This document shows positions 54,115 to 62,784 of a stretch of DNA of 64,000 bases, one piece after another. Position 1 is the stretch's first letter. Every line of letters begins with the position of its first letter. The translations under genes and the position numbers were made by a program. Below the pieces are notes generated by a model, which was not told the DNA's origin, ran no database searches, and worked only from the letters and a program-made list of their open reading frames with translations. The DNA comes from Brachybacterium muris (lineage in GTDB: Bacteria > Actinomycetota > Actinomycetes > Actinomycetales > Dermabacteraceae): positions 124,001 through 188,000 of the forward strand of contig NZ_JAFBCB010000001.1 in assembly GCF_016907455.1 (NCBI RefSeq). Reading direction: 5' to 3'.

Positions 54115-54606
54115 TCAGGCCTGGGTGCCCTCGAGGTGGGCCCGCACGAACCACTGGAACTTCTCCAGCTCGGCCGTCTGACCGATCAGGATGTCCTCGG
54201 TGACCGGGTCCAGCTCGCCGGCCAGGGTGATGGCCTTGCGGTTGGAGGAGATGACGCCGTCGTACACGGTGTTCAGCGCCGCCAGGTGCTCCTGGGTTCC
54301 TGCGCGGCCCAGCTCGTAGTCGGACCAGCCGCGGTCGGCCACCAGACGGCCGGGGGTGCCCACGGGGCTTGCACCCAGCTGGGCGATGCGCTCGGCGAGC
54401 TCGTCGGCGTAGCCGCGCACCAGCTCCACCTGGGGGTCCAGCATCTCGTGCACCGCGACGAACTGCGGGCCCACCACGTTCCAGTGGGCGTGCTTCAGCG
54501 TCAGGTGCAGATCGTTCATCGCGTGCAGGCGGTCCTGCAGGGACTCCACCAGTCGCTGGGAGTCCTCGGTCCCGAGACCGGGAACGGTGTAGGCGAGGTC
54601 GGCCAT
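54115..54606 (-). CDS. dps: Dps family iron-storage / DNA-protection protein
   Basis: A 163-residue ferritin-like protein. The ferroxidase residues of Dps occur in LKHAHWNVVGPQF and HEMLDPQVELVRGYADELAERI. It forms 12-mers that oxidise iron with peroxide and can coat DNA in starvation or oxidative stress. GAGGAG is 5 nt before the ATG. It stands alone. Confidence 0.93.
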   Translation of the reverse strand: MADLAYTVPGLGTEDSQRLVESLQDRLHAMNDLHLTLKHAHWNVVGPQFVAVHEMLDPQVELVRGYADELAERIAQLGASPVGTPGRLVADRGWSDYELGRAGTQEHLAALNTVYDGVISSNRKAITLAGELDPVTEDILIGQTAELEKFQWFVRAHLEGTQA

Positions 54607-54811
54607 GTCATCTCCTCGAAGGTCGTCGAACAGGCGTTACTGATGGGTCCAACGAGCGAGCGGGCCGGATTGTTCCCGGGCGACCTGCCACGGGCCTGCA
54701 CGCTGACCGCTGCCCCGCCAGGGCTGCGGAACGGCTTCACGAGTGCCCTGCTCGCGTACGGGCGCCGCCCGTACGATGACGCTGTTCCGACCACCACCAG
54801 GAGGTCCCCGG

Positions 54812-56107
54812 ATGTCTCGACTCGATTCCCTGCGCGGGAAGATCCCGCGCCGCCCCTCACGCCCCGATAACGCTTCTGGCCAGGGTCGACGCCGCACGAA
54901 GCGGCAAGCCGACCCCGCGGTGGCAGCTGCCGGCCGGGCACTGTCCGACGCCCGCGAGGTGTTCGGCGACGTGCCCCGTGACGCCGATGCGGACCACCTG
55001 GTCCGCCGCGCCCGACGCCTGGTGCGCCAGGCCGCCCTGGACGAGTTCGCCCGCGAGGGCGTGAGCCTGGTGCAGCTGCCGGAGCAGTGGGGCCGCGCCG
55101 AGCTGCGCCGCGCCGACGTGCCGGGCGATGCCGCCTTCCAGGAGTTCGTGGGCGAGGTGCTCGCCGCGATCGATATCGCCCCCAGCTCCCTGGAGCGCGA
55201 TGATGCCCTCGAGCTGCTGCACGCGCCCTCCTCGACCGACCCCTACGGCCTGTCCCTCGAGGTCGCCGCGGATCTCGCGTCGTTCCTGCTGAGCCGGGCC
55301 TGGCTGATGGAGCGCGGTGCATTCGCCGCATCGGCCGAAGCGGGCGAGAGGACCGGCGACGCCGCGAACCCACCAGGGGTGCACGGCGATGGTCCGGGTA
55401 CCGACGCCGCAGCCACGGTGGGCCTGCCCACGCAGGACGAGTTCGTGGCCGGACATGCCACCCACATCCGTGACGAGGTGCGCGCCGCCCTGGTGCGGGT
55501 GGTCAAGGTGCCGCTCGAGCTCAAGGAGGCCCGCGACAAGCACCGCCGCATCACCGAGCGCATCGCCGCCGGGGAGAAGGTCGATGCGGAACCGCAGGTG
55601 AAGCAGACCGTACCCAAGGCCCGTGCCGCGCGAGCAGGACGCCTGGGCAGCTCCGGTGGCACGGGCACGTCCAGCTCGGGCCTGCCGTTCGGCTTCGGGG
55701 GTGGCTCCGCGAGCGCGGGATCCGGTGCCTCCGGTGGCTCCGGTGGCTCTGGCGGTTCCAGCGATCCCGGGGGTTCCGGGGACCGCACCACCACCGGCTC
55801 GGCATGGACGGGCACGTCGACAGGAGGATCGTCCTCCGGTGGCCCGACGTCCTCCGGTGCGTCGGCCGACGGTGGCCCGGGTGACGGAACCGAGGACGGG
55901 GCGCCGCGTCGCAGCATCGCCGAGCAGGTCGCGGCGCTGCACGGCTTCGCCACCTCCGAGACCGGTCGCAAGACCTTCGAGGTCATGCGCACGGTGGGGG
56001 AGCGGGCCTTCGACCTCTACCAGCAGCGCGAGGCCTCCCGGGACGGCGGCAGCGGATCCGGTCCCGCGGGTGGTTCACGCTCGAAGAAGCGCCCGCCCGG
56101 CGCCTGA
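54812..56107 (+). CDS. Protein of unknown function with Gly/Ser-rich low-complexity region (431 aa)
   Basis: The N-terminal 45 residues are very basic (LRGKIPRRPSRPDNASGQGRR), a helical acidic domain follows (about 50-275), then a Gly/Ser/Thr-rich stretch (about 275-360, made of GGSGGS-like units) and a short C-terminal helix ending in a basic tail. It has no membrane segment. CAGGAGG lies 9 nt before ATG 54812. No family recognised. Confidence 0.65.
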   Translation: MSRLDSLRGKIPRRPSRPDNASGQGRRRTKRQADPAVAAAGRALSDAREVFGDVPRDADADHLVRRARRLVRQAALDEFAREGVSLVQLPEQWGRAELRRADVPGDAAFQEFVGEVLAAIDIAPSSLERDDALELLHAPSSTDPYGLSLEVAADLASFLLSRAWLMERGAFAASAEAGERTGDAANPPGVHGDGPGTDAAATVGLPTQDEFVAGHATHIRDEVRAALVRVVKVPLELKEARDKHRRITERIAAGEKVDAEPQVKQTVPKARAARAGRLGSSGGTGTSSSGLPFGFGGGSASAGSGASGGSGGSGGSSDPGGSGDRTTTGSAWTGTSTGGSSSGGPTSSGASADGGPGDGTEDGAPRRSIAEQVAALHGFATSETGRKTFEVMRTVGERAFDLYQQREASRDGGSGSGPAGGSRSKKRPPGA

Positions 56108-56122
56108 CCGGACAAGCTCTGG

Positions 56123-56179
56123 CGAGTGCGACATCATGAACAGTTCACGGCGAGTCAACTGTTCACGATGTCGCACTCG
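56123..56179. repeat. 57-bp imperfect palindrome, element 2 of a repeat family
   Basis: Arms of 23 bp (56123-56145 and 56157-56179) pair with a single mismatch and enclose an 11-nt loop beginning CACGG. The arm CGAGTGCGACATCATGAACA plus GTT equals that at 32928 except for two bases in the centre, and the mismatch is at the same place. It lies between two convergent gene ends (56107 and 56227) and could act as a two-way terminator. Confidence 0.92.
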
Positions 56180-56226
56180 GCGCGGTAGACGCGATAGGGG
56201 TGCCGGGGCACGGAGCCGCGGTGGGG

Positions 56227-56670
56227 TCAGACCCCGGCCTTCTCGCGCAGCTGTCGCTTGATGCGGCCCAGCATGCCGCTCATCCCTCGCAGCCGCAGCG
56301 GGCTCACCACTTCGGCGAGTCCCAGTTCCGCGGTGACCGCGTCGGGGGTGTCCAGCACCTCGCCCACGGTGCGCCCGTCCAGCGCCTCGGCGAGGATCCC
56401 CGCGAAGCCGCGCGTGGTGGGCGCCTCCGGCGGGGCCGAGAAGAACAGGCGCGCGGCCGCGTCACGGCCCTCACCCTCGACCTCGGTGATCAGGAAGATC
56501 GGGGACTGGCACTCCGGCACCGGCTCCAGCAGCTCGGGGTGATCGGCGTAGCGCTCCGGCAGTGCCGGCAGGCCGTTGGAGAACTCCAGCAGCAGCTGCA
56601 GGCGATCCTTCGGCCCCAGTGCGTGGAAGTCCTCGGCGATCTCGGCGAACCCCTCGGGCAGCGCGCTCAT
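56227..56670 (-). CDS. sufE: SufE family sulfur acceptor protein
   Basis: A 147-residue SufE: GFAEIAEDFHALGPKDRLQLLLEFSNGLP and the active cysteine C54 in VPECQSPIF. SufE takes persulfide sulfur from a cysteine desulfurase and passes it on for Fe-S cluster building. Here it follows a rhodanese gene, so sulfur may come from that partner. ATG 56670 overlaps the stop of a 16-residue ORF (ATGA). Confidence 0.92.
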   Translation of the reverse strand: MSALPEGFAEIAEDFHALGPKDRLQLLLEFSNGLPALPERYADHPELLEPVPECQSPIFLITEVEGEGRDAAARLFFSAPPEAPTTRGFAGILAEALDGRTVGEVLDTPDAVTAELGLAEVVSPLRLRGMSGMLGRIKRQLREKAGV

Positions 56671-56717
56671 CGGCCTGCAGCCCTGCTCGCGGCGGAAGCA
56701 GTGGTCTCGGCGCTCAT
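56667..56717 (-). CDS. Sixteen-residue bridging ORF between rhodanese and sufE
   Basis: ATG 56717 overlaps the rhodanese stop (ATGA) and the 17-codon frame ([16 protein letters not shown], stop) ends in a TGA that overlaps the sufE ATG (ATGA). This chain would let ribosomes pass from one gene to the next. The peptide itself is probably of no importance. Confidence 0.45.
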   Translation of the reverse strand: MSAETTASAASRAAGR

Positions 56718-57634
56718 CGGGTGGGAACCTCCCCGGGCTCGGTGCCCTGGGCGATGGGGGCCCGCACCGCGTTGCCCCACTCGGTCCAGGAGCCGTCGTA
56801 GTTGCGCACGTCCTCGAAGCCCAGCAGGTAGCGCAGCACGAACCAGGTGTGGCTGGAGCGCTCACCGATGCGGCAGTAGGCGATCACCGGCTTCGAGTCG
56901 TCGAAGGCCAGCTCCTCGCGGTAGATCGCCTCGAGCTCCTCACGGGACTTGAAGCGGCCGTCCTCCTGGGCGGCGCGGGCCCACGGCACCGACAGGGCGG
57001 TGGGGATGTGGCCGCCGCGCAGGGTGCCCTCCTGCGGGTAGTCGGGCATGTGGGTGCGCTCGCCGGTGTACTCCTGGGGGGAGCGCACGTCGATCAGCTG
57101 ACCGCCCAGGAAGTCCAGCACGTCCTCACGGTAGGCACGAATGGGTGCGTCCTCCCGCTCCACCACCGGGTACCCCTTCCCGTCGGCCGGGGCGGTGATG
57201 GCGGGGCGGTCCAGGGTCATCTCGCGGCCCTCGGCCTCCCAGGCGGCGCGGCCGCCGTCCAGCAGGCGCACGTCGGGGTGGCCGAACAGCTCGAACACCC
57301 ACAGGGCATAGGCGGCCCACCAGTTGGACTTGTCGCCGTAGACCACCACGGTGGTGTCGCGGGAGATGCCGGAGGCGTCCATCAGCTTCGCGAAGCCCTC
57401 GCCGTCCACGTAGTCGCGGGTGACGGGGTCGTTGAGGTCCAGGTGCCAGTCCACCTTCACCGCGCCGGGGATGTGTCCGGTCTCGTACAGCAGCACGTCC
57501 TCGTCGGACTCCACCACCACCAGGTCACCGGAGCCGACCTGGCCCAGGTTCTCTGCCAGCCAGTCGGTGGTCACCAGCTTCTCGGGATGGGCGTACTGCT
57601 GCAGGGCGGGCGACGGGTCAACAGGAACAGTCAT
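56714..57634 (-). CDS. Thiosulfate/3-mercaptopyruvate sulfurtransferase (two-domain rhodanese)
   Basis: A 306-residue protein of two rhodanese domains (about 15-140 and 165-300). Domain one is inactive-type ([17 protein letters not shown], no Cys); domain two has the active loop CRIGERSS (Cys about 253). [17 protein letters not shown] and [18 protein letters not shown] are typical of CysA/SseA proteins in actinobacteria. It moves sulfane sulfur to acceptors, probably including the SufE encoded next. Confidence 0.92.
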   Translation of the reverse strand: MTVPVDPSPALQQYAHPEKLVTTDWLAENLGQVGSGDLVVVESDEDVLLYETGHIPGAVKVDWHLDLNDPVTRDYVDGEGFAKLMDASGISRDTTVVVYGDKSNWWAAYALWVFELFGHPDVRLLDGGRAAWEAEGREMTLDRPAITAPADGKGYPVVEREDAPIRAYREDVLDFLGGQLIDVRSPQEYTGERTHMPDYPQEGTLRGGHIPTALSVPWARAAQEDGRFKSREELEAIYREELAFDDSKPVIAYCRIGERSSHTWFVLRYLLGFEDVRNYDGSWTEWGNAVRAPIAQGTEPGEVPTR

Positions 57635-57782
57635 GGGTGCCTCTCGGGACGGGATCGGATGCCCACCAGTGTGTCACTCGGTGCCTCGGGGCGGGCAGGC
57701 GTGTTCGCCGAGCGCGTGAGTGGCTGGACCAGGCGCCGGCCAGCATGCGTGAGCGGGTGGAACCAGAGAGTGGTCGGTATGC

Positions 57783-57840
57783 GTGAGTGGACGCCAGTGG
57801 CTGTGATCGAGCGCGAGAACAGCCACCAGCGTCCACTCAC
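57783..57840. repeat. 58-bp imperfect palindrome
   Basis: Twenty-one-bp arms (57783-57803 and 57820-57840; GTGAGTGGACGCCAGTGGCT plus G) pair with two mismatches around a 16-nt loop. Partial copies of the arm start (GTGAGTGGCTGG) occur at about 57715 and 57943. Confidence 0.88.
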
Positions 57841-57842
57841 CC

Positions 57843-57930
57843 CGACGAGGGGCCGGACGCCGACGAGGGGCCGGACGCCGACGCGGGGCCGGACGCCGAC
57901 GCGGGGCCGGACGCGGACGCGGGGCGGGAC
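57843..57930. repeat. 18-bp tandem repeat, 4.8 units
   Basis: The unit CGACGAGGGGCCGGACGC occurs at 57843 and 57861, its variant CGACGCGGGGCCGGACGC at 57879 and 57897, and a partial unit at 57915. The 329-bp gap 57635-57963 contains this and the palindrome at 57783-57840, and no gene that I can support. Confidence 0.92.
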
Positions 57931-57963
57931 CAGGGAGGGTGGTGAGTGGCTGGCCCGCGTTGT

Positions 57964-58785
57964 TCAGACGGTCGCGCGGCGCAACGCCAGCAGGCTTCCG
58001 ACGGTCCCCACCAGCACCAGGGCCAGCAGGATCAGCGGTACGAAGAGGTCGCCGGCCCCGGTGGCCACACGCAGCGTGGTCTCCCACTGCCACACGGCCA
58101 GGGCGATCAACCCCACCAGGACGAGTGCCGCCGCCACGATGACCAGGGTGAGAACCTTGGCGCCGTAGGCCCGGAACACCGTGCCGCAGGCAGCGCCGAG
58201 GTGGAACCCGGCCAGGGCCAGCAGCATCATGGTGAGGAACACCAGCACGGGGTTGCCGTCGCCCAGAATCCCCACGCCGAGGGCCCGCACTCCCAGGAAC
58301 CAGCCGTCGGTGAGGCGCTCGATTCCCAGCAGCACCACGGCTGTGGCAGCGGTGAGCAGGGATGTCACCAGGAAGCCGGCCGTGGTGCCCAGCCAGAAGT
58401 CGCGTCGTGTCCCGCCCAGGGCCAGCACGGTGGCGAAGGTGCGGTTCACACTCATGGCCGCGGAGGAGACGAAGAACCCGGGCAGTGCCCAGATCACGCC
58501 GAGGTTGTTGGTGCGGAAGCCCTCGCTCACCACGGCCGGCAGGGGGAACCCCGTGACGATACCGATCACCAGGCCCACCAGGACGGAGAACACCACCACG
58601 GCGCACAGGATCAGGACAGGGGCGAGGTAGGCGTTGTCCCTCTGGGCGAGGTACAGCTTGAGGGTCCGCACCGGGTAGGGCAGGGACCGACGCGTGGAGG
58701 AGGAGCCGATGGACGAGGATGCGGTCCCGGGGCCCCGGGTGCCAGGGCTCGCGATGGGGGGATCGACGGAGGGGCTGGTGGTCAT
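57964..58785 (-). CDS. ABC transporter membrane protein (YtrC/D-like)
   Basis: A 273-residue protein with about six membrane segments after a polar N-terminus rich in Ser/Thr/Pro (1-45). NRTFATVLALGGTRRDFWLGTTAGFL is the sort of loop seen in ABC-2-type permeases. Its ATG lies inside the stop of the ATPase gene (4-nt overlap), so it is the channel partner. Substrate unknown. Confidence 0.78.
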   Translation of the reverse strand: MTTSPSVDPPIASPGTRGPGTASSSIGSSSTRRSLPYPVRTLKLYLAQRDNAYLAPVLILCAVVVFSVLVGLVIGIVTGFPLPAVVSEGFRTNNLGVIWALPGFFVSSAAMSVNRTFATVLALGGTRRDFWLGTTAGFLVTSLLTAATAVVLLGIERLTDGWFLGVRALGVGILGDGNPVLVFLTMMLLALAGFHLGAACGTVFRAYGAKVLTLVIVAAALVLVGLIALAVWQWETTLRVATGAGDLFVPLILLALVLVGTVGSLLALRRATV

Positions 58786-59774
58786 GACGACTCCTTCGGT
58801 GCAGGCATGGCGTCAGGCGCGGAGGGGGCGTCGGACGCGGTGGTGGGGTCGGGATGGTCGAGGATGCCGAGAGCGGCCACGATCTCCTGCAGCCCGGCGG
58901 GTTCGACGGAGAGGTGCCGCTGTTCGGCATCGCGGACCTCTTCGCGTGAGAGTCGTTCGCGAAGCAGTACGGAGCGGATTCGGCCGAGCGACCTCCGGCT
59001 GACCACCTCGTGGCCGGCCACGAAGGCGTCCACCTCGTCCTCCAGGCCGCGCAGCACCACCATGGAGGAGGTGATCTCGTCCACGTCGGCCTGGATCACC
59101 ACGTTCCCCTTCTGCATCAGCAGCACCTGTTCGAACAGCTCGGCGGCTTCGTCGATCAGGTGGGTGGACATCACCACCGTGCGGGGGTGCTCGGCCACCT
59201 CCCGCATCAGCTCCTCGTAGAAGATCGAGCGGGCGGTGGCGTCCAGCCCCAGGTGGGGCTCGTCCAGGAAGGTGTATGGGGCGCGGCTGGCCAGGGACAG
59301 CGCGATGGAGAGGGAGGAGCGCTGCCCGCGGGAGAGCTTCTTCAGCGCCGTCTTCCGCGGCACGCCGAAGCGTTCCAGCAGTCGGGTGGCCAGGGCCATG
59401 TCGGCGTTCGGATGGAACCACTCCAGGGCGGCCAGGATGTGCCCCACCTTGTAGTCGTCGTGCCAGCGCTGGTCCTCGTGGATGAAGCAGGTGCGGGCCA
59501 GGAGTGGGGCGTTCTCGCGTGGGTCCTGGCCGTCGATGGTGATGGTGCCGGCGGTGCGGAAGGTGTGGTTGCAGATCACCGACATCAGGGTCGTCTTGCC
59601 CACGCCGTTCGCACCCAGCAGGCCGTACACGCGGCCGGGCTCGAGGTGCAGGTCGATGCCCTTGAGCACCTCGGTGCGACCGTAGTTCTTGGTCAGCCCC
59701 TCGATGACGATGCCGGCGGTGCTGGGGTGGTCGGCTGCGGCGGGGGTGGGGGCACCGTCGATGGTGGCGGTCAT
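58782..59774 (-). CDS. ABC transporter ATP-binding protein (YtrB-like)
   Basis: A 330-residue ATPase: Walker A GANGVGKTTL, Q-loop-like CFIHEDQRWHDDYKV, the signature LSRGQRSSLSIALSLA (R in place of the second G), Walker B TFLDEPHLGLDA and the H-loop STHLIDE. The C-terminal 100 residues form a regulatory extension. The 'LSRGQ' form and the GntR neighbour are typical of YtrB-type exporters that respond to cell-envelope stress. Confidence 0.88.
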   Translation of the reverse strand: MTATIDGAPTPAAADHPSTAGIVIEGLTKNYGRTEVLKGIDLHLEPGRVYGLLGANGVGKTTLMSVICNHTFRTAGTITIDGQDPRENAPLLARTCFIHEDQRWHDDYKVGHILAALEWFHPNADMALATRLLERFGVPRKTALKKLSRGQRSSLSIALSLASRAPYTFLDEPHLGLDATARSIFYEELMREVAEHPRTVVMSTHLIDEAAELFEQVLLMQKGNVVIQADVDEITSSMVVLRGLEDEVDAFVAGHEVVSRRSLGRIRSVLLRERLSREEVRDAEQRHLSVEPAGLQEIVAALGILDHPDPTTASDAPSAPDAMPAPKESS

Positions 59775-60256
59775 GGCTTCTCCTCCGGGACGGGCTGGGG
59801 TGAGGGGTGGCGGTGGATGATGTCGGCGAGCTCGCTGCGGCTGAGGCCCAGCCGCGTCGCCTCCTCGATCAGGGGGCCGATGTAGTCCGTCTCGAACTCT
59901 CGCCGGCGGGCCTCACGGAGCTGCTCGGGGCCGTCGTCGGTGACGAACATGCCCAGGCCTCGGCGCTTCTCCAGCACCCCCGCGTCCACCAGGCGGTTCA
60001 GGGCCTTGCCGGCGGTGGCGGGGTTGATGCGGTAGAAGGGCGACAGCTCCGTGGTGGAGGGGACCTGGGTGCCGGGAGGGTAGATCCCCGAGAGGACGTC
60101 GGCCGCGATGCGATCGGCCAGGTCCCAGAAGATCGGGCGGCCCGATTCGGTGGGTGCCAAGGGCAGCTCCTCCCTGCATGGGCCGTGGGGGGCGTGCTTC
60201 AAGGGAGGCAGCGACGAATCCACGTTCAACGGTTCATTACTCGACTCATGGACCAC
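59771..60256 (-). CDS. GntR family regulator, YtrA subfamily
   Basis: A 161-residue repressor with a winged helix (IADRIAADVLSGIYPPGTQVPSTTELSPFYRINPATAGKALNRLVDAGVLEKRR split over about residues 47-100, quoted here by its parts PGTQVPSTTELS and INPATAGKAL) and a short C-terminal dimerisation helix pair, as in YtrA. It should repress the ABC operon it heads. The GTG start at 60256 is uncertain: a GTG at 60223 is in frame and lies after the likely transcription start. IS copy B ends 61 bp upstream. Confidence 0.87.
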   Translation of the reverse strand: MVHESSNEPLNVDSSLPPLKHAPHGPCREELPLAPTESGRPIFWDLADRIAADVLSGIYPPGTQVPSTTELSPFYRINPATAGKALNRLVDAGVLEKRRGLGMFVTDDGPEQLREARRREFETDYIGPLIEEATRLGLSRSELADIIHRHPSPQPVPEEKP

Positions 60257-60275
60257 CGAACCAGTTGGGTGTCAA
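60232..60275 (-). promoter_or_regulatory. Promoter and possible operator of the GntR/ABC operon
   Basis: On the minus strand a consensus TTGACA (60275-60270) lies 17-18 bp before a weak TCCATG/CCATGA box. GTTCAT (60232-60237) and ATGGAC (60248-60253) form an inverted repeat that overlaps the -10 region, a suitable place for a YtrA-type repressor. The IS21 end lies 41 bp upstream of the -35 box, so the promoter is intact. Confidence 0.45.
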
Positions 60276-60311
60276 GAGGGGGTGCACGGAGGGTGAGAAG
60301 GGCGGTGCGTG

Positions 60312-60316
60312 GAAAG
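60312..60316. repeat. Target-site duplication of IS copy B, left
   Basis: GAAAG directly precedes the IS tip and is repeated directly after the other tip (62898-62902). IS21 elements usually make 4-8 bp duplications. Confidence 0.9.
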
Positions 60317-60429
60317 TGAGTATTCGTAGTCGTGGGAGCCACCGAATCTTGCTCTTGGGGACCGCCGATCGTGCCGACGGGGGCCAGTAGCCGCCGCGGT
60401 GGGGACCACTGGCTCCCGCCGGCATCGGG

Positions 60430-61176
60430 TCACTGGGGCAGTGCGGTGTGTTCTCGCATGTTCCTGTCGCCGGTGTCGATCCAGATTGTGTTGTGCACGA
60501 TGCGGTCCATGATCGCATCGGCGTGGACTGCTCCACCGAGCCGGGCGTGCCAGTCCTTCTTCGGGTACTGGGTGCAGAACACGGTCGAGCCGGTGTCATA
60601 GCGGCGCTCGAGCAGTTCCAGCAGCATCGAACGCATTCCCTCGTCAGGATGGTCCAGCAGCCACTCGTCGATCACCAGCAGCGAGAACGTGGAGTACTTC
60701 CGCAGGAACTTCGTCTGGCCCTGCGGCTTGTCCTTTGCCAGGGCCCAGGCCTCTTCGAGGTCGGGCATTCGGATGTAGTGGGCTCGGAGCCGGTGCTGGC
60801 AGGCCTGCTTCGCCAGCGCGCAGCCGAGGTAGGACTTCCCTGAGCCGGTGAAGCCCTGGAAGACCACGTTCTGTTGCCGCTGGATGAAGGAGCAGGTTGC
60901 CAGTTGCGCGATCACGTTCCGGTTCAGTCCCCGTTCCTCGACCAGATCCAGCCGCCGCAGGTCCGCTCCGGGATAACGCAGCCCCGCCCGGCGGATCAGA
61001 CCCTCGACCTTTCCATGATTGAAGATGGAATGCGCCTCGTCCACGATCAGCTGGAGCCGTTCCTGGAACGACATCCCCAGCACGTGAGCCTCATCCTGGG
61101 CATCGATCGCGTCCAGCAGCGCGGTCGCGCCCATCTCGCGCAGCTTCCGCTTCGTGTCGTTATCGATCACGCTCAC
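60430..61176 (-). CDS. istB: IS21 helper ATPase IstB (copy B)
   Basis: The same 248-residue protein as that at 783-1529 (Walker A GFTGSGKS, Walker B LLVIDEW). The GTG start overlaps the istA stop by 3 bases. Confidence 0.95.
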   Translation of the reverse strand: MSVIDNDTKRKLREMGATALLDAIDAQDEAHVLGMSFQERLQLIVDEAHSIFNHGKVEGLIRRAGLRYPGADLRRLDLVEERGLNRNVIAQLATCSFIQRQQNVVFQGFTGSGKSYLGCALAKQACQHRLRAHYIRMPDLEEAWALAKDKPQGQTKFLRKYSTFSLLVIDEWLLDHPDEGMRSMLLELLERRYDTGSTVFCTQYPKKDWHARLGGAVHADAIMDRIVHNTIWIDTGDRNMREHTALPQ

Positions 61177-62735
61177 CGGACACCTCCGGCGTAGTAGTCG
61201 GCGCCACGGACGTATCCGCCGTCTTCCGCGGGTTCCTCGCGGGGTGGACGCAGGGCGGCGACCTTGTCCTGCCCGGTGGCCAAGATCGGGTGCAGATGCG
61301 CATAGCGCGGTGAACGGACCCGTCCCGTCAGCGCGAGTGCGCAGGCCGCCTCGACCCGATCTACGGAGAAGCGGCGAGAGAGCCGTAGCACCGCCAACGC
61401 GGGATCCAGGCCCTGTTCCACGATCGGCACGGACTCGAAGATCCGCTGGATCACGATCACCGTGGCCGGCCCGACCCGATCTGCCCACGCCCGCACCCTC
61501 TGCGCGTCCCAGGCCTGGAAACGCTCGCCCGCAGGTAGGTCCGCGTCGTTGGTGCGGTACTCATTGCTCGCGGTCTCCGGGAGCAGCAGGTGACTGGTCA
61601 GTCGCTGGCTGCCCTGATAGATCTCCAGCGTCCGGGCCGTGATGCGCAGATCGACCTTCGCGCCGATGTGCGCGAACGGCGCGGAGTAGAAGTTCCGCGC
61701 GAACGTGACGTGCCCGTTCCTGCCCACTCGTCGTCCGTAGTGCCATGTCGAGATCTCGTAGGGCACCGCCGGCAGCGGCGTCAGCAGCGGCCGCTCCTCC
61801 GCGTCGAACACGCTGGCGCGGGATCCGGGCCGCTTCTGGAACGGCTCCGCGTTATAGGCCTCCATCCGCTGCCCGATGGCGGCTGCAAGTTCGGGCAGGG
61901 ACGTGAATCGCTGATCCCGCAGCCCGGCGATGACCCAGGTCGCGACGTGCGCGACGGTGTTCTCCACGCTCGCCTTGTCTTTCGGTTTCCGCACCCTCCC
62001 CGGGAGCACCGCCGCCGAGTAATGCGCTGCCATCTCGCGATACGCATCGTTCAGGACGATCTCGCCCTCGCGGGGGTGCTTCACCACACCGGTCTTGAGG
62101 TTGTCCGGAACGATCCTCGGGACCGTCCCGCCCAGCGCCTCGAACATCGCTACGTGCGCTCGCAGCCAGGACTCCTGGCGCATATCCAGCGCCGGGAAGC
62201 AGAACGCGTAACGAGAAAAAGGCAGGCAGGCAACGAACAAGAACACCTTCGAGACCTCGCCGGTGACCGGATCGGCCAGCTCCATCGTGGGGCCGGACCA
62301 GTCGACCTCCACGCTCTGGCCGGCCTTGTGACCGACTCTCGAAGCGGCACCGGTGACCATGACGTGGTGCTGGTAGGTGCGGCAAAACCGGTCATACCCC
62401 ATCGCCGGATCCCCAGCCGCCGTGGTCGCGTCGAAGTACTCGCCGTGCAACAGCTTCAGCGTCACGCCGACCCTGGCCATCTCTCGATGGACCTGTTCCC
62501 AGTCCGGCTGTGCGAACACGCTCTCGTGCTCGCCCCGGCCCGGGAACAACCGGGCATACACCTGCTCATCGGCGACGTCCGCGATATCGCCCCACCCGAT
62601 CCCTGCAGCGTCAGCGGCCTCGAACACCGCCCTCACGGACTTGCGGGACATGCCCTGCGAGGACGAAATCGCTCGCCCCGACAGACCTTCTGCGCGCAGC
62701 TGGAGCACCAGCTTCGCCCTGATCTTCCGTACCAT
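61173..62735 (-). CDS. istA: IS21 transposase IstA (copy B, complete)
   Basis: A 520-residue transposase. An N-terminal helix-turn-helix (MVRKIRAKLVLQLRAEGLSG..., about 1-60) binds the IS ends; the DDE catalytic core follows with Asp in VEVDWSGP (about 140), Asp in IVPDNLKTGV (about 207) and Glu in KASVENTVAH (about 256). The C-terminal part equals the fragment at 1-786. The ATG is preceded by GGAAGGAG, which lies within a 13-bp hairpin (62744-62784). Confidence 0.95.
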   Translation of the reverse strand: MVRKIRAKLVLQLRAEGLSGRAISSSQGMSRKSVRAVFEAADAAGIGWGDIADVADEQVYARLFPGRGEHESVFAQPDWEQVHREMARVGVTLKLLHGEYFDATTAAGDPAMGYDRFCRTYQHHVMVTGAASRVGHKAGQSVEVDWSGPTMELADPVTGEVSKVFLFVACLPFSRYAFCFPALDMRQESWLRAHVAMFEALGGTVPRIVPDNLKTGVVKHPREGEIVLNDAYREMAAHYSAAVLPGRVRKPKDKASVENTVAHVATWVIAGLRDQRFTSLPELAAAIGQRMEAYNAEPFQKRPGSRASVFDAEERPLLTPLPAVPYEISTWHYGRRVGRNGHVTFARNFYSAPFAHIGAKVDLRITARTLEIYQGSQRLTSHLLLPETASNEYRTNDADLPAGERFQAWDAQRVRAWADRVGPATVIVIQRIFESVPIVEQGLDPALAVLRLSRRFSVDRVEAACALALTGRVRSPRYAHLHPILATGQDKVAALRPPREEPAEDGGYVRGADYYAGGVR

Positions 62736-62743
62736 TCCAGATT

Positions 62744-62784
62744 GCTCCTTCCGCCGCGTGCCCTATACACACGGCGGAAGGAGC
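62744..62784 (-). promoter_or_regulatory. Hairpin covering the istA ribosome-binding site
   Basis: Perfect 13-bp arms GCTCCTTCCGCCG (62744-62756) and CGGCGGAAGGAGC (62772-62784) enclose 15 nt. In the minus-strand RNA the 3' arm contains GGAAGGAG, 9-10 nt before the istA ATG, so the ribosome site is hidden when the hairpin forms. The loop contains TATAGG, possibly part of the istA promoter. Confidence 0.75.
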
